Assembly (NCBI GenBank): GCA_947497085.1
Contig: CANMFE010000002.1
Coordinates: forward strand, 682,001-746,000
Length of the DNA: 64,000 nucleotides
Origin: an uncultured Sphingomonadaceae bacterium
GTDB taxonomy: Bacteria > Pseudomonadota > Alphaproteobacteria > Sphingomonadales > Sphingomonadaceae
Reading direction: 5' to 3'
Position numbers and translations under genes: made by a program. The notes below the pieces were generated by a model, which saw only the letters and a program-made list of their open reading frames with translations, searched no databases and was not told where the DNA came from. Shown here piece after piece: positions 55,443 to 64,000 of this stretch (positions are counted from its first letter, which is position 1; each line of letters opens with the position of its first letter).

Positions 55443-56567
55443 ATGTCTGACAAGGCAGAATCGAATGCGCCGCAGCGCAAGATTATCCATATCGACATGG
55501 ATGCGTTTTTCGCGAGCGTGGAACAGCGCGACCATCCCGAGCTCAGGGGCAAGCCCGTTGCGGTGGGCGGGTCATCCAAGCGCGGCGTAGTCGCGGCAGC
55601 CAGCTATGAAGCGCGCAAATATGGCGTGAAATCCGCCATGCCGTCGGTCACCGCGCAGCGCCGCTGTCCCGACCTGATATTCGTGAAACACCGATTTGAA
55701 GTTTACCGCGAAGTATCAAGGCAGATACGGGAGATTTTCGCTGAACATACCGACCTGATCGAGCCGTTGTCGCTTGATGAGGCCTATCTGGATGTGACCG
55801 AGGACAAGCAGGGCATTGGCTCGGCCACGCTGATTGCGGAGGCTATTCGCGTGCGGATCAGGGAAGTGACACAGCTCACCGCCAGCGCGGGTGTGTCGTA
55901 CAACAAGTTTATCGCCAAGATTGCGAGTGACCAGAACAAACCCGATGGTATTTGCGTGATTCCGCCCAAACAGGGCCCGGCTTTCGTCGCCAGCCTACCG
56001 GTACGGCGTTTTCATGGCGTTGGCCCGCGTACAGGAGAGAAAATGGCGCGGCTTGGCATCGAAACCGGTGCGGACCTGGCCGCAAAAACGGAAGAGTGGC
56101 TGTGCGAAAAATTTGGGTCATGGGGCAGCTATCTTTATCTTGCCGCACGCGGGATTGACCACCGTGCAGTCAAACCCAACCGTATCCGCAAGTCGATTGG
56201 CGGAGAGCGCACCTATGGCGAGGACAAATGGACCGAGACCGAACTGCGCGAGGCGCTGGATGCCGTGGTTGATATTGTCTGGGAGCGGATCGAGAAAAAT
56301 GAAGCGCGCGGTCGCACCGTGACGCTGAAAATGAAGTTTGCCGATTTCGTGCAGATCACCCGCGCACGATCGCTTGACCGGTGGGTGAAGGATAAACAGG
56401 AGTTTTCCGAAATCGGCCATGTCCTGCTCGATAGTCAAATCCCGGTGGAAAAAGGCGTTCGGCTGATGGGGGTTACCTTGTCTGCACTGGAAGGTGTAGA
56501 TGGCGATGATGCAGAAGATGGGGCAGAACAGGAAACAGGGCCTGTGCAACCGGCGTTTGAGTTTTAG
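55443..56567 (+). CDS. dinB: DNA polymerase IV (Y family, DinB)
   Basis: Error-prone lesion-bypass polymerase, 374 residues. Catalytic IIHIDMDAFFASVEQ (Asp) and SLDEAYLDVTED (Asp-Glu); helix-hairpin-helix thumb in FHGVGPRTGEKMARLG and a little-finger domain to the end. ATG 55443 (MSDKAES) is supported by LexA box position and family alignment; ATGs before it are inside the repeat. The C-terminus lacks a clear beta-clamp motif until QPAFEF. Confidence 0.95.
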   Translation: MSDKAESNAPQRKIIHIDMDAFFASVEQRDHPELRGKPVAVGGSSKRGVVAAASYEARKYGVKSAMPSVTAQRRCPDLIFVKHRFEVYREVSRQIREIFAEHTDLIEPLSLDEAYLDVTEDKQGIGSATLIAEAIRVRIREVTQLTASAGVSYNKFIAKIASDQNKPDGICVIPPKQGPAFVASLPVRRFHGVGPRTGEKMARLGIETGADLAAKTEEWLCEKFGSWGSYLYLAARGIDHRAVKPNRIRKSIGGERTYGEDKWTETELREALDAVVDIVWERIEKNEARGRTVTLKMKFADFVQITRARSLDRWVKDKQEFSEIGHVLLDSQIPVEKGVRLMGVTLSALEGVDGDDAEDGAEQETGPVQPAFEF

Positions 56568-56975
56568 GGTTTCGGTTTTTGGGTCACTCTTGTCCGCATT
56601 GCTATTTGATTTCACGGCCAGTTCGCTTCGCTCACGCCTCCAAATGGGTTCCGGCCAATCAGGGCGGACGCGCAGTCGCGCTTGCGGTGCTGCTGGTCGC
56701 AGCACCGGACTTTCGCCATACCGAGCACTTTCATGAAACTGTAGTTGAGCAAATCATATCGCTTCGCGCGGTTCCGAACGGCGACTAGCCGTTCGCAAAG
56801 GCCGACCGGCCGTCGGCCGGTCAGGCCGAACCCCATCGGAGGTAATCGCGCAAGCGATTTACCGTGAGGGAAAAGAAACTCTGTCCGATGCCATTTTATC
56901 ACCGTGAAGCGATTAGACAATAATATGAGCGAGAGTGAACCCAAAAGTTCCCCACCTTGCCAATCCCGTCAAAAT
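56568..56975. other. 408-base structured intergenic region
   Basis: No credible gene; an open frame on the minus strand (56612-56944) has no protein-like pattern. The stretch 56686-56859 holds at least four perfect inverted repeats: GGTGCTGC/GCAGCACC (56686-56706), CGAACGGC/GCCGTTCG (56775-56795), GACCGGCC/GGCCGGTC (56804-56822) and AATCGC/GCGATT (56844-56859). Such density suggests a structured RNA or a degenerate integron- or repeat-derived patch. Confidence 0.6.
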
Positions 56976-56990
56976 GTTCCTATTATGTTC
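56976..56990 (+). promoter_or_regulatory. LexA (SOS) box upstream of the second Y-family polymerase
   Basis: GTTC-CTATTAT-GTTC, a perfect GTTC-N7-GTTC; a further GTTC follows at 56995. It lies directly before ATG 56993. Confidence 0.85.
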
Positions 56991-56992
56991 CA

Positions 56993-58459
56993 ATGTTCAT
57001 TCTTGATGATTCGCGTGCTGCCGATGGTGAGGGGCTTGCGCTGGCCAGCCATGCGTCCGGCATGCGTTTCCTGTTTGTTGATTTCAACGCCTATTTTGCG
57101 AGCGTTGAACAACATGACGATCCATCTATTCGCGGCAGGCCGGTGCTGGTCACACCGCTCGAATCCGAACATAGCGGCGCGATTGCGGCGAGTTATGAGG
57201 CCAAGGCTTATGGTATAAAGCGCGGCACGACCGTGAAAGAGGCGCGGCGGCTTTACCCTGGCATCATTGTGCGGCCCGCACGACATGACCGTTATGTTGC
57301 GGTGCATCATATGCTGATGCGCGAGATTGAACGGTATCTACCGATCCATCGCATCTGTTCGGTTGATGAATGCGTGTGCCGGCTCAACCCCGAAGAGGCG
57401 GATATTGCAGCGGCACGGGCCAAGGCGATGGAGATAAAGCGCGGCATTTACCGTAATGTTGGCCCCGCGCTGCGCTGCTCGATCGGGTTGGCGTCTTCCA
57501 GTCTGCTGGCAAAACTGGCGAGTGATTTGCAAAAACCCGATGGCCTGACGGTGATAGAGACGGAGACATTACCCGAAGCGCTGGCTGACCTGCCACTGCG
57601 CGCAATACCGGGAGTGGGGGCGGGCATATCGCGGCGGTTGGAGCGTAGTGGCATCACGACATTTACCCAGCTGTGGAATCTCCAGCCGAAGCGCGCCCGG
57701 GCGATCTGGAATTCGGTTAATGGGGAGAAATTCCTCTACGCGCTCAAGGGTTATGACATTCCCGACCTCACCGAAGTCAAAAAAGGCATGATCGGGCATA
57801 GCCGTGTGCTTTCCGGCGCGCATCGCAGCCCTCAGGGTGCGCGCATCGTGGCCCGGGCGTTGCTGCTCAAAGCCGCGAGCCGGCTGCGTCATACCGGCTA
57901 TTATGCGGGTGCGATGACGGTATCGATGAAGCTCTATCCTGCCGGGCGGATTGCGCATGAAATGCAGTTCCGCGCAACGCAGAACAGCTGGGTGTTCCTG
58001 AAAGAACTGAATGCAAATTGGGCGCGCATGATTGCCGCGCTGATACGGCAGGCGGAGCAGTCAAAATTGCGCGGCCCGGCAAATGACCACGGGGAGGGGC
58101 GTTACCGCCGGCAGGCACCGGCACTGTCACTGAAAAGCGTGACCGTGTATCTGCACCGCCTGCGTGATACACCGCCTGATCCAGACCTGTTCGTGCCAAA
58201 GGCGGCCGATCGGCGCGACACGGTAGAGGCCATGTTGTGGAACCGGATTGATGCGCTCAACCGGCGATACGGAATGGAAACGGTGATGCCCGCTTCGCAA
58301 AAGGGGCTGGACCTCAATTATCTGGGCGTCAAAATCGCGTTTAGCCGGGTGCCCGATGCATCCGAATTTGCCGACCGTGACGGTATTAAAAAGGCCGTGG
58401 GTGTTGACGAGTTCGCACATGAATCGCGGACGCAGAACCCGGCACGTTCATTATACTGA
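56993..58459 (+). CDS. Second Y-family DNA polymerase (UmuC/DinB-like)
   Basis: A protein of up to 488 residues. Catalytic Asp in FLFVDFNAYFASVEQHDDP and SVDECVCRL (Asp-Glu), so catalytically competent. The thumb HhH is AIPGVGAGISRRLERSG. The tail beyond residue about 360 is longer than DinB and not recognised. ATG 56993 abuts the LexA box with no ribosome site, so a leaderless message or a start at ATG 57062 (MRFLFVDFN) is possible. It is not ImuB, which lacks catalytic acids. Confidence 0.85.
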   Translation: MFILDDSRAADGEGLALASHASGMRFLFVDFNAYFASVEQHDDPSIRGRPVLVTPLESEHSGAIAASYEAKAYGIKRGTTVKEARRLYPGIIVRPARHDRYVAVHHMLMREIERYLPIHRICSVDECVCRLNPEEADIAAARAKAMEIKRGIYRNVGPALRCSIGLASSSLLAKLASDLQKPDGLTVIETETLPEALADLPLRAIPGVGAGISRRLERSGITTFTQLWNLQPKRARAIWNSVNGEKFLYALKGYDIPDLTEVKKGMIGHSRVLSGAHRSPQGARIVARALLLKAASRLRHTGYYAGAMTVSMKLYPAGRIAHEMQFRATQNSWVFLKELNANWARMIAALIRQAEQSKLRGPANDHGEGRYRRQAPALSLKSVTVYLHRLRDTPPDPDLFVPKAADRRDTVEAMLWNRIDALNRRYGMETVMPASQKGLDLNYLGVKIAFSRVPDASEFADRDGIKKAVGVDEFAHESRTQNPARSLY

Positions 58460-58473
58460 TGCTGCCCCTGTGC

Positions 58474-58953
58474 TTACCAGTCCGGCGCTTCAGGGCCACC
58501 GCGCTGCATGTCGGCGAGCCGCCGCCGCACCGCTTGCGATGTGTGGGCGGGCAGGGCATCCAGTGCGAAAAAGCGCGCTTCCAATATTTCGCGGCCATCG
58601 GCTTTGGGCGTGTCATGTGTGCGCGCTGTATATACATGCACATGGTTCTGCGCGCCGCGGCTGGTGTCCAGATATTCGCCCAGCAGCTTTACGTCACATG
58701 CGGTGCAGCCGGTTTCCTCGCACAATTCGCGCACGGCGGCATCCTGCGGGTCTTCGCCGCGATGTACCCCGCCGCCCGGCAGCATGTAAAGATGGCTTTT
58801 GCCATAGCTATGCCGGATCAGCAGCAGTTCGCCCGTATCATTAAACGCCATGATTTTTGCGCCATACAGCGCCGGCTTTGCAATATGCCAATAGGCGAGC
58901 CGCAATTGCTGCGCGATGCGATAGGCAAAATGGATGGGTTTTATCGAATGCAT
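58474..58953 (-). CDS. Nudix hydrolase
   Basis: A 159-residue Nudix protein. The box reads GGGVHRGEDPQDAAVRELCEETGC (G-x5-E-x7-REL-x-EE-x-G), seen here as GGGVHRGEDPQDAA and VRELCEETGC, so magnesium-dependent cleavage of a nucleoside diphosphate-linked compound is expected. The N-terminal amphipathic helix (KPIHFAYRIAQQLRL) is unusual. Between the two repair-related genes, a pool-cleaning role is possible but unproven. Confidence 0.9.
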   Translation of the reverse strand: MHSIKPIHFAYRIAQQLRLAYWHIAKPALYGAKIMAFNDTGELLLIRHSYGKSHLYMLPGGGVHRGEDPQDAAVRELCEETGCTACDVKLLGEYLDTSRGAQNHVHVYTARTHDTPKADGREILEARFFALDALPAHTSQAVRRRLADMQRGGPEAPDW

Positions 58954-59015
58954 GACGCTTCACTTGTTGAACGAGAAACCAGCCTAGCATAGGTCAAGGC
59001 AAAGGAGAGAGATAA

Positions 59016-59594
59016 ATGATCAAGGGTACGGACGGGAAAACGCGCTGTTTTGGCGGCGCTCCGGGCAAGGAATTCTATGCCGATTACCATGACCATGAAT
59101 GGGCTGTGCCATGCCATGATGACCACAAACTGTTCGAGATGCTGATTCTGGAAGGCGCGCAGGCGGGGTTAAGCTGGGAGACTGTGCTGAAAAAACGCGA
59201 AGGATATCGCGCTGCCTTTCACGGGTTCGATATCGCCAAAGTGGCAACCATGACAGATGATGAACTGGAGGGGCTACGCGATAACCCTGATATTATCCGT
59301 AACAGGCTCAAAATCCATTCAGTACGCAAGAATGCACGGGTATTTATGGAAATGCAGGAAGAATTTGGATCGTTTGACGCGTGGCTATGGGGTCATGTGG
59401 ATGGCAAAACCATCGATAATCGCGGCCGGGGCTGGAGCGATATACCGGTCTCTACCCCGATAAGTGATGCCATATCGAAAGCACTTAAAAAACGGGGCAT
59501 GAGCTTTGTCGGGACGACGATCATCTATGCCTATATGCAGGCAGTGGGCATGGTGAACGACCATGCGAAGGGATGCTGGAAAAGCGTGGATTAA
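59016..59594 (+). CDS. tag: 3-methyladenine DNA glycosylase I
   Basis: Removes 3-methyladenine from DNA. The 192-residue protein begins TRCFGGAPGKEFYADYHDHEW (seen as CFGGAP and YADYHDHEW), where the Cys with two His ligands near the end (VNDHAKGCW) bind zinc; FEMLILEGAQAGLSWETVLKKRE is the base-binding region. SD AGGAGAG lies before ATG 59016. Confidence 0.95.
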   Translation: MIKGTDGKTRCFGGAPGKEFYADYHDHEWAVPCHDDHKLFEMLILEGAQAGLSWETVLKKREGYRAAFHGFDIAKVATMTDDELEGLRDNPDIIRNRLKIHSVRKNARVFMEMQEEFGSFDAWLWGHVDGKTIDNRGRGWSDIPVSTPISDAISKALKKRGMSFVGTTIIYAYMQAVGMVNDHAKGCWKSVD

Positions 59595-59836
59595 TGCGAA
59601 TGGCCGGGCAGGACGCTGCCGCTGCGCGATGGATGCAGCAGTGCCAGTGCCCGGTCTGAATGGCAATGCGCCATGCCCGCCATAGAGACAGCGTAATGCA
59701 CGCCGCGCTTGCCGTTTTCGGTGGCCCCCATGATGGTGCCGACACAAATTCCGGCGGTAAGTATTGCGCCAAGCACAACACCGTTGCGGATCAGCCGGAA
59801 TCGGGGAAGCGAGGGCATTGTGAATTGTATCGACAT
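59591..59836 (-). CDS. Small single-helix membrane protein with His-rich tail
   Basis: An 81-residue protein starting at ATG 59836, with GGAGT six bases upstream. One membrane helix (GVVLGAILTAGICVGTIMGA, residues about 20-38). The C-terminal part contains MAGMAHCHSDRALALLH and ends GHSH, a possible metal-binding surface. No family recognised; the tail overlaps tag by four bases. Confidence 0.6.
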   Translation of the reverse strand: MSIQFTMPSLPRFRLIRNGVVLGAILTAGICVGTIMGATENGKRGVHYAVSMAGMAHCHSDRALALLHPSRSGSVLPGHSH

Positions 59837-60140
59837 GCAGACTCCACTTTCATCCTCAAGCGTCGGCACCCAGGGGTAATGCGGGTTACCAAGAATGACG
59901 CTACGGAAATTGGCGCGCGCAGGTCAATGCATGCAGACCGGATTTTCGGCCAACGGTCATATCCGTTCTACCAAATGGCGACTTTCCTGCCCCGCTGATC
60001 GCTGGCAGTACATCGCACATGTTTCACAGTGGCTAACATATCCCGGATAAATCGCTCCACCCGAAGCAGCGCGCAAAGAAAAAGGTTATGGTAGGAATAA
60101 GCCTGAATCTTGCACTATGGCCATGCGTTTATAGCTCCGA
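59837..60140. other. 304-base gap before the fasciclin gene
   Basis: No gene, tRNA or clear hairpin seen. It carries the leftward promoter of the small membrane protein; otherwise nothing distinct. Confidence 0.5.
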
Positions 60141-60719
60141 CTAACCAAGAGGTGGAATTATCCCATCCAGAATATGGATGACGCCATTGCTGGCACGAAC
60201 AGAATTGCCGGACAGGCTGGCCGTATCGTCTCCGCCACTACCTATGGTAATGCCCTTGCCGCCCTTGCCGCCCTTGCCCAAGATCAGGTTACCACCATTC
60301 ATATTGGCGATGGTAACCGTGCCTTCACTGTTTTCAATTGCAGTCGCAATATCTGCATCTCCAAGTGCACCCGGAGCGATATGGTTGCGCAACATAGCGA
60401 TTAGCTCAGGGCGGCCTTCCTCGCTTTTCAGGGCTTCCATCTGTTCGATTCCTGCCGCTTCAAAAGCGCTGTCAGATGGCAGGAAAAGCGTATAGGCGGC
60501 CTCGCCCTCCAGAATGTCATCAAGCCCTGCCGATGCCAGCAGCGATGCAGCCGTTGACAGATTGTCCAGGTTGCCTACAGCCTGCCCCATATGCCCGTCA
60601 GTCACCGTCATGGCGGCTGACTCTTGTGGCTCCGATGCATCCGTTTTTTCCGCCTGCTGGCAGGCGGAAAGCAGGACAAGGGAGGATATGGCGGCTATTG
60701 CCGCAATACGCGTTTTCAT
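60141..60719 (-). CDS. Fasciclin-domain lipoprotein
   Basis: A 192-residue lipoprotein (LVLLSACQQ lipobox) with one fasciclin domain: TAASLLASAGLDDILEGEAAYTLFLPSDSAF, split as ASLLASAGLDDIL and YTLFLPSDSAF, and the H2-type ending SNGVIHILDGIIPP. An insertion GKGGKGGKG interrupts the domain near residue 150. Likely an outer-membrane or surface adhesion protein. The gap to the downstream RcnB-like gene is 18 bases, so the two are one operon. Confidence 0.88.
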   Translation of the reverse strand: MKTRIAAIAAISSLVLLSACQQAEKTDASEPQESAAMTVTDGHMGQAVGNLDNLSTAASLLASAGLDDILEGEAAYTLFLPSDSAFEAAGIEQMEALKSEEGRPELIAMLRNHIAPGALGDADIATAIENSEGTVTIANMNGGNLILGKGGKGGKGITIGSGGDDTASLSGNSVRASNGVIHILDGIIPPLG

Positions 60720-60737
60720 GGCTATGTTTCCTTTGTG

Positions 60738-61703
60738 TTAGATCAGCAGTTCAATGGCCGCTGCAACCAACCGGGTTTTGGGGTCGATCCTGTATACATA
60801 GCCGTCGCTATAGCGGTAATGTGCCTCTGGCGTGTCACGATACTGGTCGCGATAGCGGTAAGGGACATTATATACATCATAGCCTACCGGCATGGCACGA
60901 CCCACCTCGAAATCATTGCCTGTGAGCAATCCAGCAATACCCATGATGGCCTGATCCTTGGGATCCACACGGAAAATCGTGCGGTCAGCATAGCGGTAGC
61001 CATAATCATCACCACGGCCATAATAGCTCTGATAATAGGTCGGAACGCGGTAATTATCGTAAGCTGATGGCCATTGTTTTCCGCCAAAAAGTGCACCACC
61101 CACTAATGGGAGAATGGCATTGGCGAGCTTGCTGCCGGTATCTATCCGGTAAGCATAGCCGTTTGAATAATAGTAATTCCCATCGCGGAAGCGGGGGTAA
61201 TATCCAAGATAGCGGCTGGCCGGGTCACGGCCCAGTTTTTTTGCCTGTCCTGGTGGCAGGCAGCCGTTGCGCTTTTTGGCAAGTCCCGGAGGGCAGTCAT
61301 TCAGTGCATAGCGGCGATCATAATCGCCATACCCCTTGCCGAAGCGGAAGCGGCCGTCTTCGCGGACATAAAATATGTCACGTACGTCCTTGCCGTCACG
61401 TGCGGCGCGGCCAGAAGCGGGATTGGCGGCGTTTTTCTTGCCATTATTCTTAATAGACTTCCCGGTATATGCTTTTTCACCCGCCTTGCGTGCCTGGGCT
61501 TTTGCAGATTTGCCCTTATCCGGTCTGTCAATGGCCTTGCGGGCAGCTTTTGCATTTTTATTTCCCGTTTTGCCGGAGTGTTTTTGCACTTTATGATTGG
61601 CCGACGCTGCAGGTTTGTCTTTGCCTTTCCCGTTGCCCTGCGCAAGGGCAGGCGCACCAAGGGCCATGGAAATTGCTGCGGTCGCGAATAATATATGTCG
61701 CAT
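60738..61703 (-). CDS. Exported RcnB-like protein with basic N-terminus
   Basis: A 321-residue protein with signal peptide (LFATAAISMALGAPALA). Residues 22-105 are a Lys/Ala-rich low-complexity stretch. The motif CPPGLAKKRNGCLPPGQAKK (residues about 138-157) is known from RcnB-type and related periplasmic proteins, and the C-terminal Tyr-rich region (YRYADRTIFRVDPK, YRYSDGYVYRIDPKT) repeats a short domain about three times. RcnB itself is a periplasmic nickel/cobalt regulator; metal function here is unproven. Confidence 0.75.
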   Translation of the reverse strand: MRHILFATAAISMALGAPALAQGNGKGKDKPAASANHKVQKHSGKTGNKNAKAARKAIDRPDKGKSAKAQARKAGEKAYTGKSIKNNGKKNAANPASGRAARDGKDVRDIFYVREDGRFRFGKGYGDYDRRYALNDCPPGLAKKRNGCLPPGQAKKLGRDPASRYLGYYPRFRDGNYYYSNGYAYRIDTGSKLANAILPLVGGALFGGKQWPSAYDNYRVPTYYQSYYGRGDDYGYRYADRTIFRVDPKDQAIMGIAGLLTGNDFEVGRAMPVGYDVYNVPYRYRDQYRDTPEAHYRYSDGYVYRIDPKTRLVAAAIELLI

Positions 61704-61887
61704 AGTTGCTCTCCCGATATGCTACATTAAATGGTAAAGTAACAGATATGCTCCGCCTGAGGGTGTAAAATTGCGGAAAACCAGCTGACGGGCGAGGCAG
61801 TGTATTAAGGGTAGCAACCTGTACTTAATCTGAATTCTTGCCAGCACCGGGTTGATGCTTAAGGAGTGGCTATGCAGTCACGGTGCG

Positions 61888-64000
<2,113 letters not shown>

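Noticed and set aside
56612-56944. A 110-residue open frame on the minus strand between the two Y-family polymerases
   Set aside because: It crosses several perfect hairpins and shows no domain or coding pattern; better explained by structured non-coding DNA.
56993-58459. ImuB (catalytically dead Y-family partner)
   Set aside because: The catalytic acids are present (VDFNAYF, SVDECV), so it should be active, and no imuA or dnaE2 lies beside it.

Overview
The window is a chromosomal segment of an alphaproteobacterium, most probably a member of the Sphingomonadales. The clues are alphaproteobacterial LexA boxes (GTTC-N7-GTTC), alpha-type genes (ATP12 chaperone, SspB, DUF2585), a CIRCE-controlled groESL, a bufferin operon with a SigF/NrsF pair, and the short palindromic repeats (CTTCGACAAGCTCAG type) common in sphingomonad genomes. 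Genus is an inference and cannot be fixed from this window. I found no tRNA, rRNA, CRISPR array, insertion sequence or prophage.

Layout. 1-3013: end of argH, a small lipoprotein, lysA and a siroheme-synthase-like gene. 3010-3917: two hotdog thioesterases. 4023-6097: a 55-residue peptide gene followed by two unfamiliar cupin-like/HEAT-like proteins, a possible undescribed peptide-modification system. 6169-8388: DUF2721 protein, membrane cytochrome c, prephenate dehydratase. 8389-10455: an AT-rich accessory patch with a triple GGTCCC element, a double-glycine-leader protein split by an in-frame TGA, and two related small exported proteins. 10509-16233: polA, then two nearly identical 11-mer-repeat lipoproteins flanking an S41 peptidase. 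16234-18800: a sulfide/persulfide locus (TSUP exporter, rhodanese, ArsR-type sensor, persulfide dioxygenase) with two palindromes in the divergent promoter. 18873-21052: groEL, groES and a CIRCE element. 21131-25023: a complete bufferin operon (SigF-type promoter, bufA, bufB, bufC, DoxX, ECF sigma factor, NrsF).

25205-30525: sppA, crcB, an RluC-type pseudouridine synthase, a HAD phosphatase, a small membrane protein and ATP12. 30522-42193: a catabolic island with a serine hydrolase, three SDRs, an APH-like kinase, a zinc alcohol dehydrogenase, three acyl-CoA dehydrogenases and a GPH-family transporter. The kinase and one dehydrogenase match the two halves of ACAD11, which suggests 4-hydroxyacyl-CoA breakdown. 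Two promoters of the island share a palindrome-like motif. 42233-47080: gmk, DUF2585, MscS channel, fumC, sspB. 47195-51127: hisB-hisH-hisA-hisF-hisE and a HIT hydrolase. 51143-55289: a pentapeptide/LprI-like fusion, a second MscS channel, metC. 55443-59594: two SOS-controlled Y-family polymerases, a Nudix hydrolase and tag, a DNA-damage neighbourhood. 59591-64000: small exported proteins (fasciclin, RcnB-like) and the end of gyrB, cut by the window edge.

Short palindromic repeats sit in many intergenic gaps, including between groES and groEL and between hisA and hisF.
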